A stretch of 64,000 nt of DNA, from contig CAMHJQ010000002.1 of the NCBI GenBank assembly GCA_946185485.1, positions 1-64,000 of the forward strand, given 5' to 3'. Below the pieces are notes generated by a model. That model saw only the letters and a program-made list of their open reading frames with translations. It ran no database searches and had not been told where the DNA came from. A program made the position numbers and the translations under genes. This DNA is from an uncultured Prevotellaceae bacterium (lineage in GTDB: Bacteria; Bacteroidota; Bacteroidia; Bacteroidales; Bacteroidaceae). Within the stretch, counting starts at the first letter, position 1. Each line of letters begins with the position of its first letter. Shown piece by piece: positions 40,259-49,562 of this stretch.

Positions 40259-42847
40259 CTAGAACATCATGGTGAAACCGAAACGGACGCTGTTCTTGCT
40301 TCCGTGGGTAGGCGGATTGTAGTTCATGCGGCGCACGTACTCTATCTGGAAGAAACGGAAGATGCCACGGACACCGGCCGATATTTCCCAATAGGGTACG
40401 CGGGGATTCATGACCTGCGAGTCGTCCGGGAATAGCATCAGGGTGTTGCTGCCGGCATTTTCGGGCAGGAAGGGATTGTTCTTGTCGGACAGTCCGCCCC
40501 ACAGCATCTTCACACCGAAATACTCACGCAGACGGGCTTTCTTCACCAGCGGGATGCGGTTCAGGATCTTGCCCTGCATGTCCCAGTTGAGATCGACACT
40601 CCAGAAGCGGTCGTTCAGGAACTCCATATTGGATATCATATTGAACATCTGCTTATGACTGAAGTACGAGAGATTGGCAACAGGCATACACAGTAGGGGG
40701 AAGGGCACCTGGTTCCACTGCATACCAGCACGGGTGTAGAGGTCGATGCGCCCCCAACTGGAGAGCCACAAACGCTTAAAAATGCTGGCCTCGGTGTAGT
40801 TGTAGTGATAGTCGCCGCCCATCAGGCCCTTGACGCCAAGGGTATGGCTGAGGGTGAAGATAGGTGCCTCGCGGTTCACCTTGACACGCTTGATCTTCGT
40901 ATTGCTGTAGAGGGCGTTAGGGCTGTACTCAAACTCGAGTTTCAGTTCCGTAGTGCGTATGGAGGTGGAGGGCAACGGGTCGGGGGCAGATGCTGTAGAG
41001 GCCAGAGTGGAGAGCGGTGTAAAGGTCATGTTACCTGCTGCCTCGTTCTTCTCGGTCTTCATCGACAACAAGGTGCGCAGTCCATACATCTGCTCGTATT
41101 CAAAGGTCAACTGCTGGCGGTTATAGAACATCATCTTGTCGACCTTCATCCAGCGGAAGGCGTCAAACAGGTTATCTTTATCGCGAGTCAGGAACTTGTC
41201 GGAGGGCGACATCACGTCGTAGGTGGAGAGGAACGACAGGTTACGCTTGGGAAACTCCTCCGGCTGGTATTTCTTCTTGTTGAGTGCCCACGTCAGCGTG
41301 CTGCTGTAGTAGGTCTCATGGCTCTTCCATCCCCGGGCGATGTAGCCTTTCCAGAAGAGGCGGGGAAACAGATTGGCAGTGGTCTGGAGACCGAAACGGG
41401 TGCGTAAGCCATCAATGAAGTTGGTACTGATCATCGATGTGATAGGTCCGATGTCCACCTTGCTCTTCTCACCAGTCTCAATGAAATTCTCCGTCAGCAC
41501 CTTCAGTCCCATCAAGATATACTTGAAGCCGCCCATGCCGCGGATGCCATTCAGGAAGTTACCAATCTTTGCCTCACTGGCCGTCAAATCGGTCTTGCGC
41601 TCCTGTTGCCAGAAGTGGTCGTCGACTAACTCAGCATCAGGGTCGATGACCGTCTTGGCACGTCCCTTGAAGAGTTTCTCCGGTATCTTGTCGAACGCAT
41701 AGTCCGTCAGTCGTGTCTTACGGATAGCAACGCCTTTCTGTAGAAAGTCGAACAGCACAAGCTCCACCACCATATCGTCGACCGCCAGCACCCACTCACC
41801 CGTAGGCAGCTGCTGGAACTCCTGCAGGATGCGCAGGTCCTCAACAAAGTTGACGTCGGTTTGGTTGGGCAGTATCAGTTCACATCGCTTGACCTGATGT
41901 GTGGAGTCTGCCAGCACATAGAGGTCGCCACGGAAACCGAAGTCCTGTTGGTTGTTGGGCAGGAAATGCAAATGGATACAGGGATATCCGCCTACCACCA
42001 GCGTGTCCTCGATATAGTAGCGGTAGAAGGATATGGCACCATCGCTGATAGGCGATGTAAAGGGATGCTGCAGGATGCGCACCTGGTCGTCGTAGATGTT
42101 GACATCGGTAAAGACATCCTTCGACAAGGTATTTACAATATCGCCGGTCTCGAAGAAATTGGTGATGCCCACGGAGCGCTTGCCGACAATGATGTCCTTC
42201 TCGTCCTTCGGACTGCGGCGATAGACATGCTTCGTGACCGTCTCGTCGACACTGGCAGGGAGTATCAGTTTTCCCGTCATCTGGCACTTCTCCACCTGGT
42301 CGGTCAGCCAAGAGTACTTGCTGAGTTTGGGGTTGGTCAGCATGTCGGGTTTCATGTCGTTGAGTGCCAGCGTCAGCTTCTGGTACTTCTTGTACTGGTA
42401 GTAGTCACGCAACGTGAGGTCTGTCTTCTTCTTGTTGGCAATGACTTTTTTCATCAGTTCGACGGCAGGATTGTTCTTACGGCTGTAGCGGCCACGTTTT
42501 GCCTTGACCGTCACCTCGCCCAGCATCCTGTTGTCCGGCTTGAGCGATACCAGCAACCGGTGGCTGTTCTCATTGATGCTCACCGTGCGTGTCTTGTAGC
42601 CCACGGCACTGAACGTCAGTTTCTTGCCTACTAGCTTGGGGATGGAGAAATAACCCCTATGGTCGCACATGGTGGTAATCTGCTGACCCTTGTATTGAAC
42701 GGTAACAAAACCAAGGCTGTCACCCGTCTGGTCGTCAATGGCATAACCAGTCAGTTTTTCCTGAGCCTGTGTCGGAAGACACAAGACCAACAACAGCAAC
42801 AATAAGATATATTGGAGATTCTTTTTCACCTCTTCGCGCATGTACAT
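40259..42847 (-). CDS. DUF5686 / carboxypeptidase-like regulatory domain protein
   Basis: The 862-residue protein has a signal peptide (ILLLLLLVLCLPTQA), then a carboxypeptidase-regulatory-like beta domain (about 30-110: LTGYAIDDQTGDSLGFVTVQYKG in part, GYKTRTVSINE), and a long DUF5686 region ending in a barrel-like set of strands (WEISAGVRGIFRFFQIEYVRRM, SVRFGFTMMF). These proteins are predicted outer-membrane proteins of Bacteroidetes with unknown role. Either ATG 42847 or ATG 42841 may start it. It follows the histidine kinase gene by 7 bp on the same strand, suggesting a two-gene unit. Confidence 0.85.
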   Translation of the reverse strand: MYMREEVKKNLQYILLLLLLVLCLPTQAQEKLTGYAIDDQTGDSLGFVTVQYKGQQITTMCDHRGYFSIPKLVGKKLTFSAVGYKTRTVSINENSHRLLVSLKPDNRMLGEVTVKAKRGRYSRKNNPAVELMKKVIANKKKTDLTLRDYYQYKKYQKLTLALNDMKPDMLTNPKLSKYSWLTDQVEKCQMTGKLILPASVDETVTKHVYRRSPKDEKDIIVGKRSVGITNFFETGDIVNTLSKDVFTDVNIYDDQVRILQHPFTSPISDGAISFYRYYIEDTLVVGGYPCIHLHFLPNNQQDFGFRGDLYVLADSTHQVKRCELILPNQTDVNFVEDLRILQEFQQLPTGEWVLAVDDMVVELVLFDFLQKGVAIRKTRLTDYAFDKIPEKLFKGRAKTVIDPDAELVDDHFWQQERKTDLTASEAKIGNFLNGIRGMGGFKYILMGLKVLTENFIETGEKSKVDIGPITSMISTNFIDGLRTRFGLQTTANLFPRLFWKGYIARGWKSHETYYSSTLTWALNKKKYQPEEFPKRNLSFLSTYDVMSPSDKFLTRDKDNLFDAFRWMKVDKMMFYNRQQLTFEYEQMYGLRTLLSMKTEKNEAAGNMTFTPLSTLASTASAPDPLPSTSIRTTELKLEFEYSPNALYSNTKIKRVKVNREAPIFTLSHTLGVKGLMGGDYHYNYTEASIFKRLWLSSWGRIDLYTRAGMQWNQVPFPLLCMPVANLSYFSHKQMFNMISNMEFLNDRFWSVDLNWDMQGKILNRIPLVKKARLREYFGVKMLWGGLSDKNNPFLPENAGSNTLMLFPDDSQVMNPRVPYWEISAGVRGIFRFFQIEYVRRMNYNPPTHGSKNSVRFGFTMMF

Positions 42848-42854
42848 TATTATA

Positions 42855-44114
42855 TTATTTCTTCAATTCCACCCAGAAGACAGAACCTTTGCCCAATGTC
42901 GACTCCAAGCCGACATCGCCATCCAGCGTCATCGCCAGCGTACGACAGATGCTCAGGCCAAGACCCATGCCGGGTGTAAACTCGTCAACCTTGACAAAGC
43001 GCTCGAACAGGCTATCGTTACATTTGTCTTCGGGGATTCCCTTACCTGTATCCTTCACCCAGACACGCCACTTCCCGTCATACTCGCTGCATCCCATCGT
43101 TACCTGGCCCTCAGTGGTGAACTTCAACGCATTGCTCAGGTATTGGTTCAGGATTTCGCGCAAGCGGTCGCGGTCTGTCGTCAGGACAGGCAGGCTGTCA
43201 ACATGCTCTATTTTCAAAATGAGACCCGCATCATCCGCCTTCGGTTTGTATTTCACCATCAAAGCCTGAAACACTTCCTTCAGTTCGAAGGTCGACTTCA
43301 CCAGCGTACCTGCTCCCCGGGCCTCCAGTTTAGACATACTGACAATATCGTCAAACAATCGCAACAGGTGCGTATTGTTCTGTTTGATCAGAGCAATCAG
43401 GTTCTGCCGTTCTTCCTGCTCCTCCACCATTGTCAGCACTTCGCTGAAACCGACAATGGCATTCAGCGGCGTACGAATCTCATGACTGATATTCTGCAGG
43501 AAGGCCGTCTTCAGACGGTCACTCTCCTCGGCATGATAGACAGCATCCATCAGCGCTTTCTCTATGTCTTTCTGCTGGTCGATGCGCATCAGTGTTCCCA
43601 CAACGCTCAACGGTGTGCCCTGTATGTCTCGCTTGTCGACAGTAGCATAGCCCTCCGACCAGTAAGTTTCATCGCTATGGGGCACCCGTACCTGAAACTG
43701 GAGATGAAAGACATCCACACGTCCAGCCAACAGGTCCTCCAGCCCTTTCTTCACCGTTTCCTGGTATTCCGGCAAGAGCTGCGCCACCGCATCCTCCACT
43801 TTCGTTCCCGGGGGAATACTAATCGAATTGGTATGGTCGCGATAGTCAATCTCTATCTCCAGTGTACTTGACGGAACATCCATACGCCAGACAGCCAGAC
43901 GCATCGCCTTCATCACCAGGTCATACTCCACGGAATGTGACCTCAGCTTGGTTAACTGCTGCAAATCAGACACTAACTGATGATGCTGCCGATACTGTAC
44001 CCACAGCACGACGACAGCCAAGACAATCAGCGGTATGCATATCAGCCAAGCCAAAATGTCCAGTCGCATCAGCGAGCGAAGAGAGAATAGCAACGCGTAA
44101 TTGATCACGGTCAT
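42855..44114 (-). CDS. PAS-domain sensor histidine kinase
   Basis: The 419-residue protein has one N-terminal membrane span (ILAWLICIPLIVLAVVVLW), a PAS/PAC-like region (about 60-190), the HisKA helix with NISHEIRTPLNAIVGFSE (phosphorylated H211) and a HATPase domain with NQYLSNALKFT (N box), VKDTGKGIP (G1) and GMGLGLSICRTLA (G2). With no receiver or cognate regulator nearby it is an orphan kinase of the hybrid-like Bacteroidetes type lacking a receiver. The first 15 residues before MRLDIL may not be translated. Confidence 0.93.
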   Translation of the reverse strand: MTVINYALLFSLRSLMRLDILAWLICIPLIVLAVVVLWVQYRQHHQLVSDLQQLTKLRSHSVEYDLVMKAMRLAVWRMDVPSSTLEIEIDYRDHTNSISIPPGTKVEDAVAQLLPEYQETVKKGLEDLLAGRVDVFHLQFQVRVPHSDETYWSEGYATVDKRDIQGTPLSVVGTLMRIDQQKDIEKALMDAVYHAEESDRLKTAFLQNISHEIRTPLNAIVGFSEVLTMVEEQEERQNLIALIKQNNTHLLRLFDDIVSMSKLEARGAGTLVKSTFELKEVFQALMVKYKPKADDAGLILKIEHVDSLPVLTTDRDRLREILNQYLSNALKFTTEGQVTMGCSEYDGKWRVWVKDTGKGIPEDKCNDSLFERFVKVDEFTPGMGLGLSICRTLAMTLDGDVGLESTLGKGSVFWVELKK

Positions 44115-44191
44115 AAGGACGTTTTTTAGGAAATCGCGGGCAAAATTACTAAATAATTATGAATTATGCGCGATATATTAAGAATTATTTG

Positions 44192-44199
44192 TAACTTTG
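44192..44199 (+). promoter_or_regulatory. -7 box TAACTTTG of the RlmL-type gene
   Basis: An exact TAnnTTTG match 26 bp before the ATG at 44226. No consensus -33. Confidence 0.55.
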
Positions 44200-44225
44200 C
44201 ACCACATATTATATATTGACACATC

Positions 44226-45689
44226 ATGACACAGAAATTTGAACTCATCGCCAAGACCTTTATGGGCCTCGAGCCTGTCTTGGCGAAAGAACTGACGCAG
44301 TTGGGTGCAGAAAACGTGGTAGAAGGACGACGTATGGTTTCTTTTACTGGAGACAAGGAGATGATGTATCGCGCCAACTTCCAACTGCATACCGCTATCC
44401 GCATTCTGAAGCCCATCAAGCATTTCAAGGCACTGTCTGCCGATGACGTCTATGAAGGCGTCAAGGATGTTGACTGGACAGAATACCTGGATGTTGACAA
44501 GACGTTTGCTGTCGACTCGGTGGTATTCTCCGAAGAATTCCGCCACTCCAAGTTCGTCGCCTACAAGGTGAAGGATGCCATCGTCGACCAGTTCCGTGAA
44601 AAGAAGGGAACACGTCCGAACATCAGCGTCACCAACCCCGACATGCGACTGCACATCCATATCGCCGACGTGGCACCGGGCAAGAGCGAGTGTACGCTCT
44701 GCCTCGACTCCAGCGGCGAGTCGCTGCACCGTCGCGGCTACCGGCAGGAGTCGGTAGAGGCACCGCTGAACGAGGTGCTGGCTGCCGGCATGATCCTGAT
44801 GACGGGCTGGCAGGGCGACTGCGACTTCATCGACCCGATGTGCGGCTCCGGCACGCTGGCCATCGAGGCGGCACTCATTGCCCGCAACATGGCGCCCGGA
44901 CTGTTCCGCAAGGAGTTTGCCTTTGAGAAATGGCCTGACTTCGATGCCGACCTCTTTGACGAGATATACAACGACGACTCCAAGGAGCGCGAGTTCCATC
45001 ACCACATCTATGGCTACGACGTGGACATCAAGGCTGTCAACACGGCCCGCATGAACGTCAAGGCCGCCGGCCTGACCAGCGACATCACCATCGCCGAGCA
45101 GGACTTCAAGGACTTCACACAACCCAAGGAGAAGAGCATCATCGTCACCAACCCGCCCTACGGTGAGCGCATCTCAACGCCCAATCTGTTAGGCACTTAC
45201 AAGATGATTGGTGAACGGCTGAAGCATCAGTTTACGGGCAACGATGCCTGGATTCTCTCCTATCGTGAGGAGTGCTTCGAGCAGATTGGCCTGAAGCCCA
45301 GCATCAAGATTCCTTTGTATAACGGTTCGCTGGAATGTGAGTTCCGCAAATACCAGATGTTCGACGGCAAGATGAAGGAATTCCGTTCTGAGGGCGGCAT
45401 CGTCAAAACCGAAGAAGAGAAGCGCCAAATGGCTGAGAAGCACCGTTTCAAGAAGGAGCGTGAGTTCAAGAAGCGCCTCGACGAGCAGGAGGAGAACGAG
45501 GTGGGCGACATCCGCTCGTTCAAGTTCCACTCCCTGGAGCGCAAGCCCGCCAAGCCCAGGGAAGCCCGAGACTCCCGAGACTCCCGTGATTCCCGGAATG
45601 CCCGTGACTCCCGGAATGCCCGAGGCCACAAGGATAACAAGAAGCCCTTCAAGAAGAACTACCGACGTTTCGACGATGATGAAGATTAA
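44226..45689 (+). CDS. THUMP-domain rRNA/tRNA guanine-N2 methyltransferase (RlmL type)
   Basis: The 487-residue protein has a ferredoxin-like plus THUMP N-terminal part (about 1-160), then a Rossmann methylase with DFIDPMCGSGTLAIEA (SAM motif I) and IIVTNPPYGER (motif IV NPPY). This is the layout of the RlmL N-terminal half, which methylates G2445 of 23S rRNA; activity on this target is inferred. After residue 400 comes a charged tail with repeated DSRDSRN/ARDSRNAR, coded by 9-nt units of CCCGGAATG/CGAGACTCC type, then a basic RRFDDDED end. The stop overlaps the start of the DPP-IV gene. Confidence 0.9.
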   Translation: MTQKFELIAKTFMGLEPVLAKELTQLGAENVVEGRRMVSFTGDKEMMYRANFQLHTAIRILKPIKHFKALSADDVYEGVKDVDWTEYLDVDKTFAVDSVVFSEEFRHSKFVAYKVKDAIVDQFREKKGTRPNISVTNPDMRLHIHIADVAPGKSECTLCLDSSGESLHRRGYRQESVEAPLNEVLAAGMILMTGWQGDCDFIDPMCGSGTLAIEAALIARNMAPGLFRKEFAFEKWPDFDADLFDEIYNDDSKEREFHHHIYGYDVDIKAVNTARMNVKAAGLTSDITIAEQDFKDFTQPKEKSIIVTNPPYGERISTPNLLGTYKMIGERLKHQFTGNDAWILSYREECFEQIGLKPSIKIPLYNGSLECEFRKYQMFDGKMKEFRSEGGIVKTEEEKRQMAEKHRFKKEREFKKRLDEQEENEVGDIRSFKFHSLERKPAKPREARDSRDSRDSRNARDSRNARGHKDNKKPFKKNYRRFDDDED

Positions 45690-47877
45690 GTCTCTTCTTC
45701 TGCTTTTTATCCTATCCCTTCCCATGATGGCGCAGGAGAAACTCTTTACCCTGGAAGAGCTGAACTTCGGAGGCAACAAGTACCGCACCTTGCTGCCCGA
45801 GAATAAATGGTATGCCTGGTGGGGCGACGAACTCATTCGCACGGATGTAGAAGCATGCTACCAGGTAGACAAGACGACAGGCAAAGAGAAGATGCTCTTT
45901 ACCCTTGACGAGGTGAACAAATGGCTCGGCAACAACGACCTGTATCAGGTGCGCGCCCTTTATTCCGCAACCTTCCCCTACCCTGACGAGCCGCTTGTGG
46001 CTCTAGGCAACCAAAAGTCGTTCCTGCTACTGAACTTCAAGACCCATCAGATAGTGTGGCAGGACAGCATCTCCGGCCAGAGGTCAATGGTCAATGCTGC
46101 TAACGACTGGTGCCCTATTTCAAAAGCTACTGCCTACGTAGACGACAACCAGCTGTTTGTCGTTGACGGCCAGGGCAAGAAGCATCAACTGACTACCGAC
46201 GGCAGCCGTGAGATTGTGTACGGACAAAGCGTGCACCGCAATGAGTTCGGCATCGACAAAGGCACTTTCTGGAGTCCTGACGGTCAGCGTCTGGCGTTCT
46301 ACCGCATGGACCAAAGCATGGTTACCGACTATCCGCAGGTGAACATCTTCCCCCGCGAGGCCACCTACGAGCCTGACAAGTATCCCATGGCGGGCATGAC
46401 CAGCCACGTGGTGACGGTAGGCATCTATGACGTCACCACTGATAACACTATCTATCTTAAGACTCCCGCCGGTTCTGTGTGTGGTGACAGTGCCGCCAGC
46501 TCCGTTCCCATATACTTCACCAACATCGCCTGGAGTCCCGACGGCAGCACCATCTACATGTTCGAGCTGAACCGCGACCAGAACGACTGCCGCCTGGTCA
46601 GCTACGATGCCACCACCGGCGAGCGCATCGCCGAACTCTACCGCGAGACCAGCGACAAATACGTGGAGCCGATGCATCCCATCCAGTTCCTGCCGTGGGA
46701 TAGCAGCAAATTCATCATGCAGAGCCAGCGCGACGGATATAACCACCTCTATCTCTATAGCAAGGACGGCCAGCTGCTGCGCCAGCTGACCAGCGGACCT
46801 TGGGTGGTACAGGAGGTACTGGGCTTTAACGCCAAGCAGAAGAGTATTCTCATCGCCGCCAACAAATACCATCCCCTGCACCGCTGGCTCTACAGCGTCA
46901 GCGTCAACAACGGCAAGATGACGGAATTGGTCACGGCCGACGGTGTCCACCGTGCTGAGGCATCGCCATCGGGCAATTATCTGCTGGACCGCCATTCCTC
47001 GCCCACCCAGCCCCGCAACATCGACGTAGTCAGTATTACCAGCGGCAAAACCGCTGGGCACATGCAGCGTCTGCTGGCCGCCGCCGACCCTTGGGCCGAC
47101 TATCAGCAGCCGATCTTCGAGTGTGGCACCATCAAGGCTGCCGACGGAGTGACCGACCTGTACTACCGCATGGTGAAGCCCTACAACTTCAATCCCGAGA
47201 AGAAATATCCCACCGTGGTCTATGTCTATGGCGGACCGCACGCCCATAGCGTAGAGGCCTCGTGGCACTGGCAGAGCCGGTCGTGGGAGACCTACATGTC
47301 GCAGAAGGGATATATCGTCTTCATCCTCGACAACCGAGGCAGCGAGAACCGTGGGCGCGACTTCGAGCAGGCCACCTTCCGGCAGTTGGGGCAAATAGAG
47401 ATGCAGGACCAGATGAAGGGCGTAGATTATCTGCGTACCCTGCCCTACATTGACATGGACCGCTTAGGCGTCCACGGCTGGTCGTTCGGCGGTTTCATGA
47501 CCATCTCGCTCATGCTCAACTATCCCGACGTCTTCAAGGTCGGCGTGGCCGGAGGTCCCGTCATCGACTGGAAGTGGTACGAGGTGATGTACGGCGAACG
47601 CTATATGGACACGCCGCAGCAGAATCCCGAGGGCTACGAGAAGATCAGCCTCATCAACAAGGCAGGCAACCTGAAGGGGCGACTGCAGATTATCACGGGC
47701 TACAACGACAACACCGTCGTGCCGCAGCACTGCCTGTCGTTCCTCGATGCATGCATCAAGGCCGGCACGCAGCCCGACTTCTTTGCCTACCCCGGCGAGA
47801 AGCACAACATGCGCGGTCATGCCAGCGTTCACCTCCACGAGCGCATCACCCAATATTTCGAAGACTACCTGAAGTAG
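45676..47877 (+). CDS. Prolyl dipeptidyl peptidase IV, S9 family
   Basis: The 733-residue protein has a signal peptide (MMKIKSLLLLFILSLPMMA), an eight-bladed propeller (about 40-480) and an alpha/beta hydrolase domain with HGWSFGG (nucleophile S603), TGYNDNTV (D678) and GEKHNMRG (H710). It removes X-Pro dipeptides from peptides in the periplasm, as in other Prevotella and Porphyromonas DPP-IV. The start is the double ATG 45676/45679, which overlaps the methyltransferase gene by 14 nt. The in-frame sequence further upstream is the methylase tail read in another frame. A short QRSMVN at about 138-143 looks like one unit of the TGACCATTG repeat family. Confidence 0.93.
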   Translation: MMKIKSLLLLFILSLPMMAQEKLFTLEELNFGGNKYRTLLPENKWYAWWGDELIRTDVEACYQVDKTTGKEKMLFTLDEVNKWLGNNDLYQVRALYSATFPYPDEPLVALGNQKSFLLLNFKTHQIVWQDSISGQRSMVNAANDWCPISKATAYVDDNQLFVVDGQGKKHQLTTDGSREIVYGQSVHRNEFGIDKGTFWSPDGQRLAFYRMDQSMVTDYPQVNIFPREATYEPDKYPMAGMTSHVVTVGIYDVTTDNTIYLKTPAGSVCGDSAASSVPIYFTNIAWSPDGSTIYMFELNRDQNDCRLVSYDATTGERIAELYRETSDKYVEPMHPIQFLPWDSSKFIMQSQRDGYNHLYLYSKDGQLLRQLTSGPWVVQEVLGFNAKQKSILIAANKYHPLHRWLYSVSVNNGKMTELVTADGVHRAEASPSGNYLLDRHSSPTQPRNIDVVSITSGKTAGHMQRLLAAADPWADYQQPIFECGTIKAADGVTDLYYRMVKPYNFNPEKKYPTVVYVYGGPHAHSVEASWHWQSRSWETYMSQKGYIVFILDNRGSENRGRDFEQATFRQLGQIEMQDQMKGVDYLRTLPYIDMDRLGVHGWSFGGFMTISLMLNYPDVFKVGVAGGPVIDWKWYEVMYGERYMDTPQQNPEGYEKISLINKAGNLKGRLQIITGYNDNTVVPQHCLSFLDACIKAGTQPDFFAYPGEKHNMRGHASVHLHERITQYFEDYLK

Positions 47878-47936
47878 CAAAAGGGAATAGTGAATAATCT
47901 GCTACCGTGTAAAGGTCATCATAAAGTTCAAAGTTC

Positions 47937-48049
47937 CAAGTAAAAAGTATAATAGTTACAAGTCAAAAGTATAATAGTTCCAAGTCAAAAGTATAATAGT
48001 TCCAAGTAAAAACTATAATAGTTCCAAGTCAAATAGTTCAAAGTTTCAA
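47937..48049. repeat. AGTTCCAAGTCAAAAGTATAAT tract before serB
   Basis: Units of about 23-24 bp (AAAAGTATAATAGTTCCAAGTC) are repeated four to five times and end 2 bp before the serB ATG. Confidence 0.85.
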
Positions 48050-48051
48050 AT

Positions 48052-49281
48052 ATGAAAGAGGAGCAGATTTTAATACGCATCACGGGACAGGACAGGCCGG
48101 GACTGACGGCCTCTGTCATGGCCATACTGGCCAAGTACGACGCCCAAATCCTGGACATCGGCCAGGCAGACATCCACAGTACCTTGTCGTTAGGCATCCT
48201 CATCCGTATTGACGACACAAAGTCGGGCTTTGCTATGAAGGAACTGCTCTTCAAGGCCACCGAGCTGGGCGTCAACATCGGATTCGCACCCATTACCGAC
48301 GACGAATACGAAGACTGGGTGGGCCATCAGGGCAAGAACCGCTACATCCTCATGGTCATGGGCCGACAGTTGGAGGCTCGCCAAATAGAAGCCGCCACGC
48401 GCATCATTGCCGACCAGGGATTGAACATCGACAGCATCCTGCGCCTGACGGGTCGCAAAAGCATCAAGCAACTCGACAAGCACACCCGTGCCTGCATCCA
48501 GTTCTCGCTGCGCGGAGAACCCATTGACCGTAAAGACATGCAGTCGAAGCTCATGCGCCTGTCGCAGGAGATGGAGATAGACTTCTCGTTCCAGCGCGAC
48601 GACATGTTCCGCCGCATGCGCCGACTCATCTGCTTCGATATGGACTCGACGCTCATCCAGACCGAGTGCATCGACGAACTGGCCGAGCGCAACGGCGTGG
48701 GCGCCGAGGTGCGGGCTATCACCGAGAGTGCCATGCGTGGTGAGATAGACTTCAAGGAGAGTTTTTCACGACGCGTCGCACTGTTGAAAGGCCTTGACGT
48801 CAGCGTCATGCAGGACATTGCCGAGCACCTGCCCATCACCGAGGGCGCGGACCGTCTGATGAACGTCCTCAAGACCTGCGGCTACAAGATTGCCATCCTC
48901 TCCGGTGGATTCACCTACTTCGGCGAATACCTGCAGCGTAAGTACGGCATCGACTATGTCTATGCCAACGAGTTGGAGATTGACGACGACGGCAAGCTGA
49001 CAGGCCGCTATGTCGGCGAGATTGTCGACGGACACCGCAAGGCCGAGCTGTTGAAGCTCATCGCCCAGGTGGAGAAGGTGAACCTCGCACAGACCATTGC
49101 CGTGGGCGACGGTGCCAACGACCTGCCCATGATCAGCGAGGCCGGCTTAGGAATCGCCTTCCACGCCAAGCCTCGCGTCGTAGCCAACGCCAAGCAGAGC
49201 ATCAACACCATCGGACTGGACGGTGTGCTCTACTTCCTCGGTTTCAAGGACTCCTATCTGGGCGAGCAAGGCAAGATGTAG
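48052..49281 (+). CDS. serB: Phosphoserine phosphatase with ACT domains
   Basis: The 409-residue protein has two ACT-like N-terminal regions (ITGQDRPGLTASVMAIL at 10-26 and a second at about 95-170), and a HAD phosphatase domain with FDMDSTLIQTE (nucleophile D196), AILSGGFTYFGEYL and VGDGANDLPMI. It makes serine from phosphoserine, and the ACT domains probably sense serine. Complete and typical of the Bacteroidetes long form. Its leader is entirely repeat tract, so translation signals are confined to the last few bases. Confidence 0.95.
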   Translation: MKEEQILIRITGQDRPGLTASVMAILAKYDAQILDIGQADIHSTLSLGILIRIDDTKSGFAMKELLFKATELGVNIGFAPITDDEYEDWVGHQGKNRYILMVMGRQLEARQIEAATRIIADQGLNIDSILRLTGRKSIKQLDKHTRACIQFSLRGEPIDRKDMQSKLMRLSQEMEIDFSFQRDDMFRRMRRLICFDMDSTLIQTECIDELAERNGVGAEVRAITESAMRGEIDFKESFSRRVALLKGLDVSVMQDIAEHLPITEGADRLMNVLKTCGYKIAILSGGFTYFGEYLQRKYGIDYVYANELEIDDDGKLTGRYVGEIVDGHRKAELLKLIAQVEKVNLAQTIAVGDGANDLPMISEAGLGIAFHAKPRVVANAKQSINTIGLDGVLYFLGFKDSYLGEQGKM

Positions 49282-49467
49282 ACACCCCGGCGCAGGTGCA
49301 TAGTAATGCCTTTGAAGGTATGGCTCAAGGCACGGAATATGATGAAGGACGATAAAAACAGGGATAAAAAACAATTCAATTCTTTTGTTTTGCTCCCAAC
49401 TTTTCGTGACTATCACCCTTGGTGAAGATAATTACACTCGAAAATGAAAAGAAAAACAAGCTTTTCT

Positions 49468-49498
49468 TTTGCATTTTACTCGCTTATTCGTAACTTTG
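49468..49498 (+). promoter_or_regulatory. Promoter of the secreted esterase gene
   Basis: -33 TTTG at 49468-49471 and -7 TAACTTTG at 49491-49498, spaced 19 bp, 64 bp before the ATG. The preceding gap from 49282 holds nothing else recognised. Confidence 0.75.
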
Positions 49499-49562
49499 CA
49501 GACTGAATTGAATAAACCTTATTATAATAAGGTGAAACGAATGAATATATAATGGATAAGCA

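Noticed and set aside
46120..47394. Long minus-strand open frame opposite the DPP-IV gene
   Set aside because: Antisense shadow; the plus strand has a full catalytic triad and family match.
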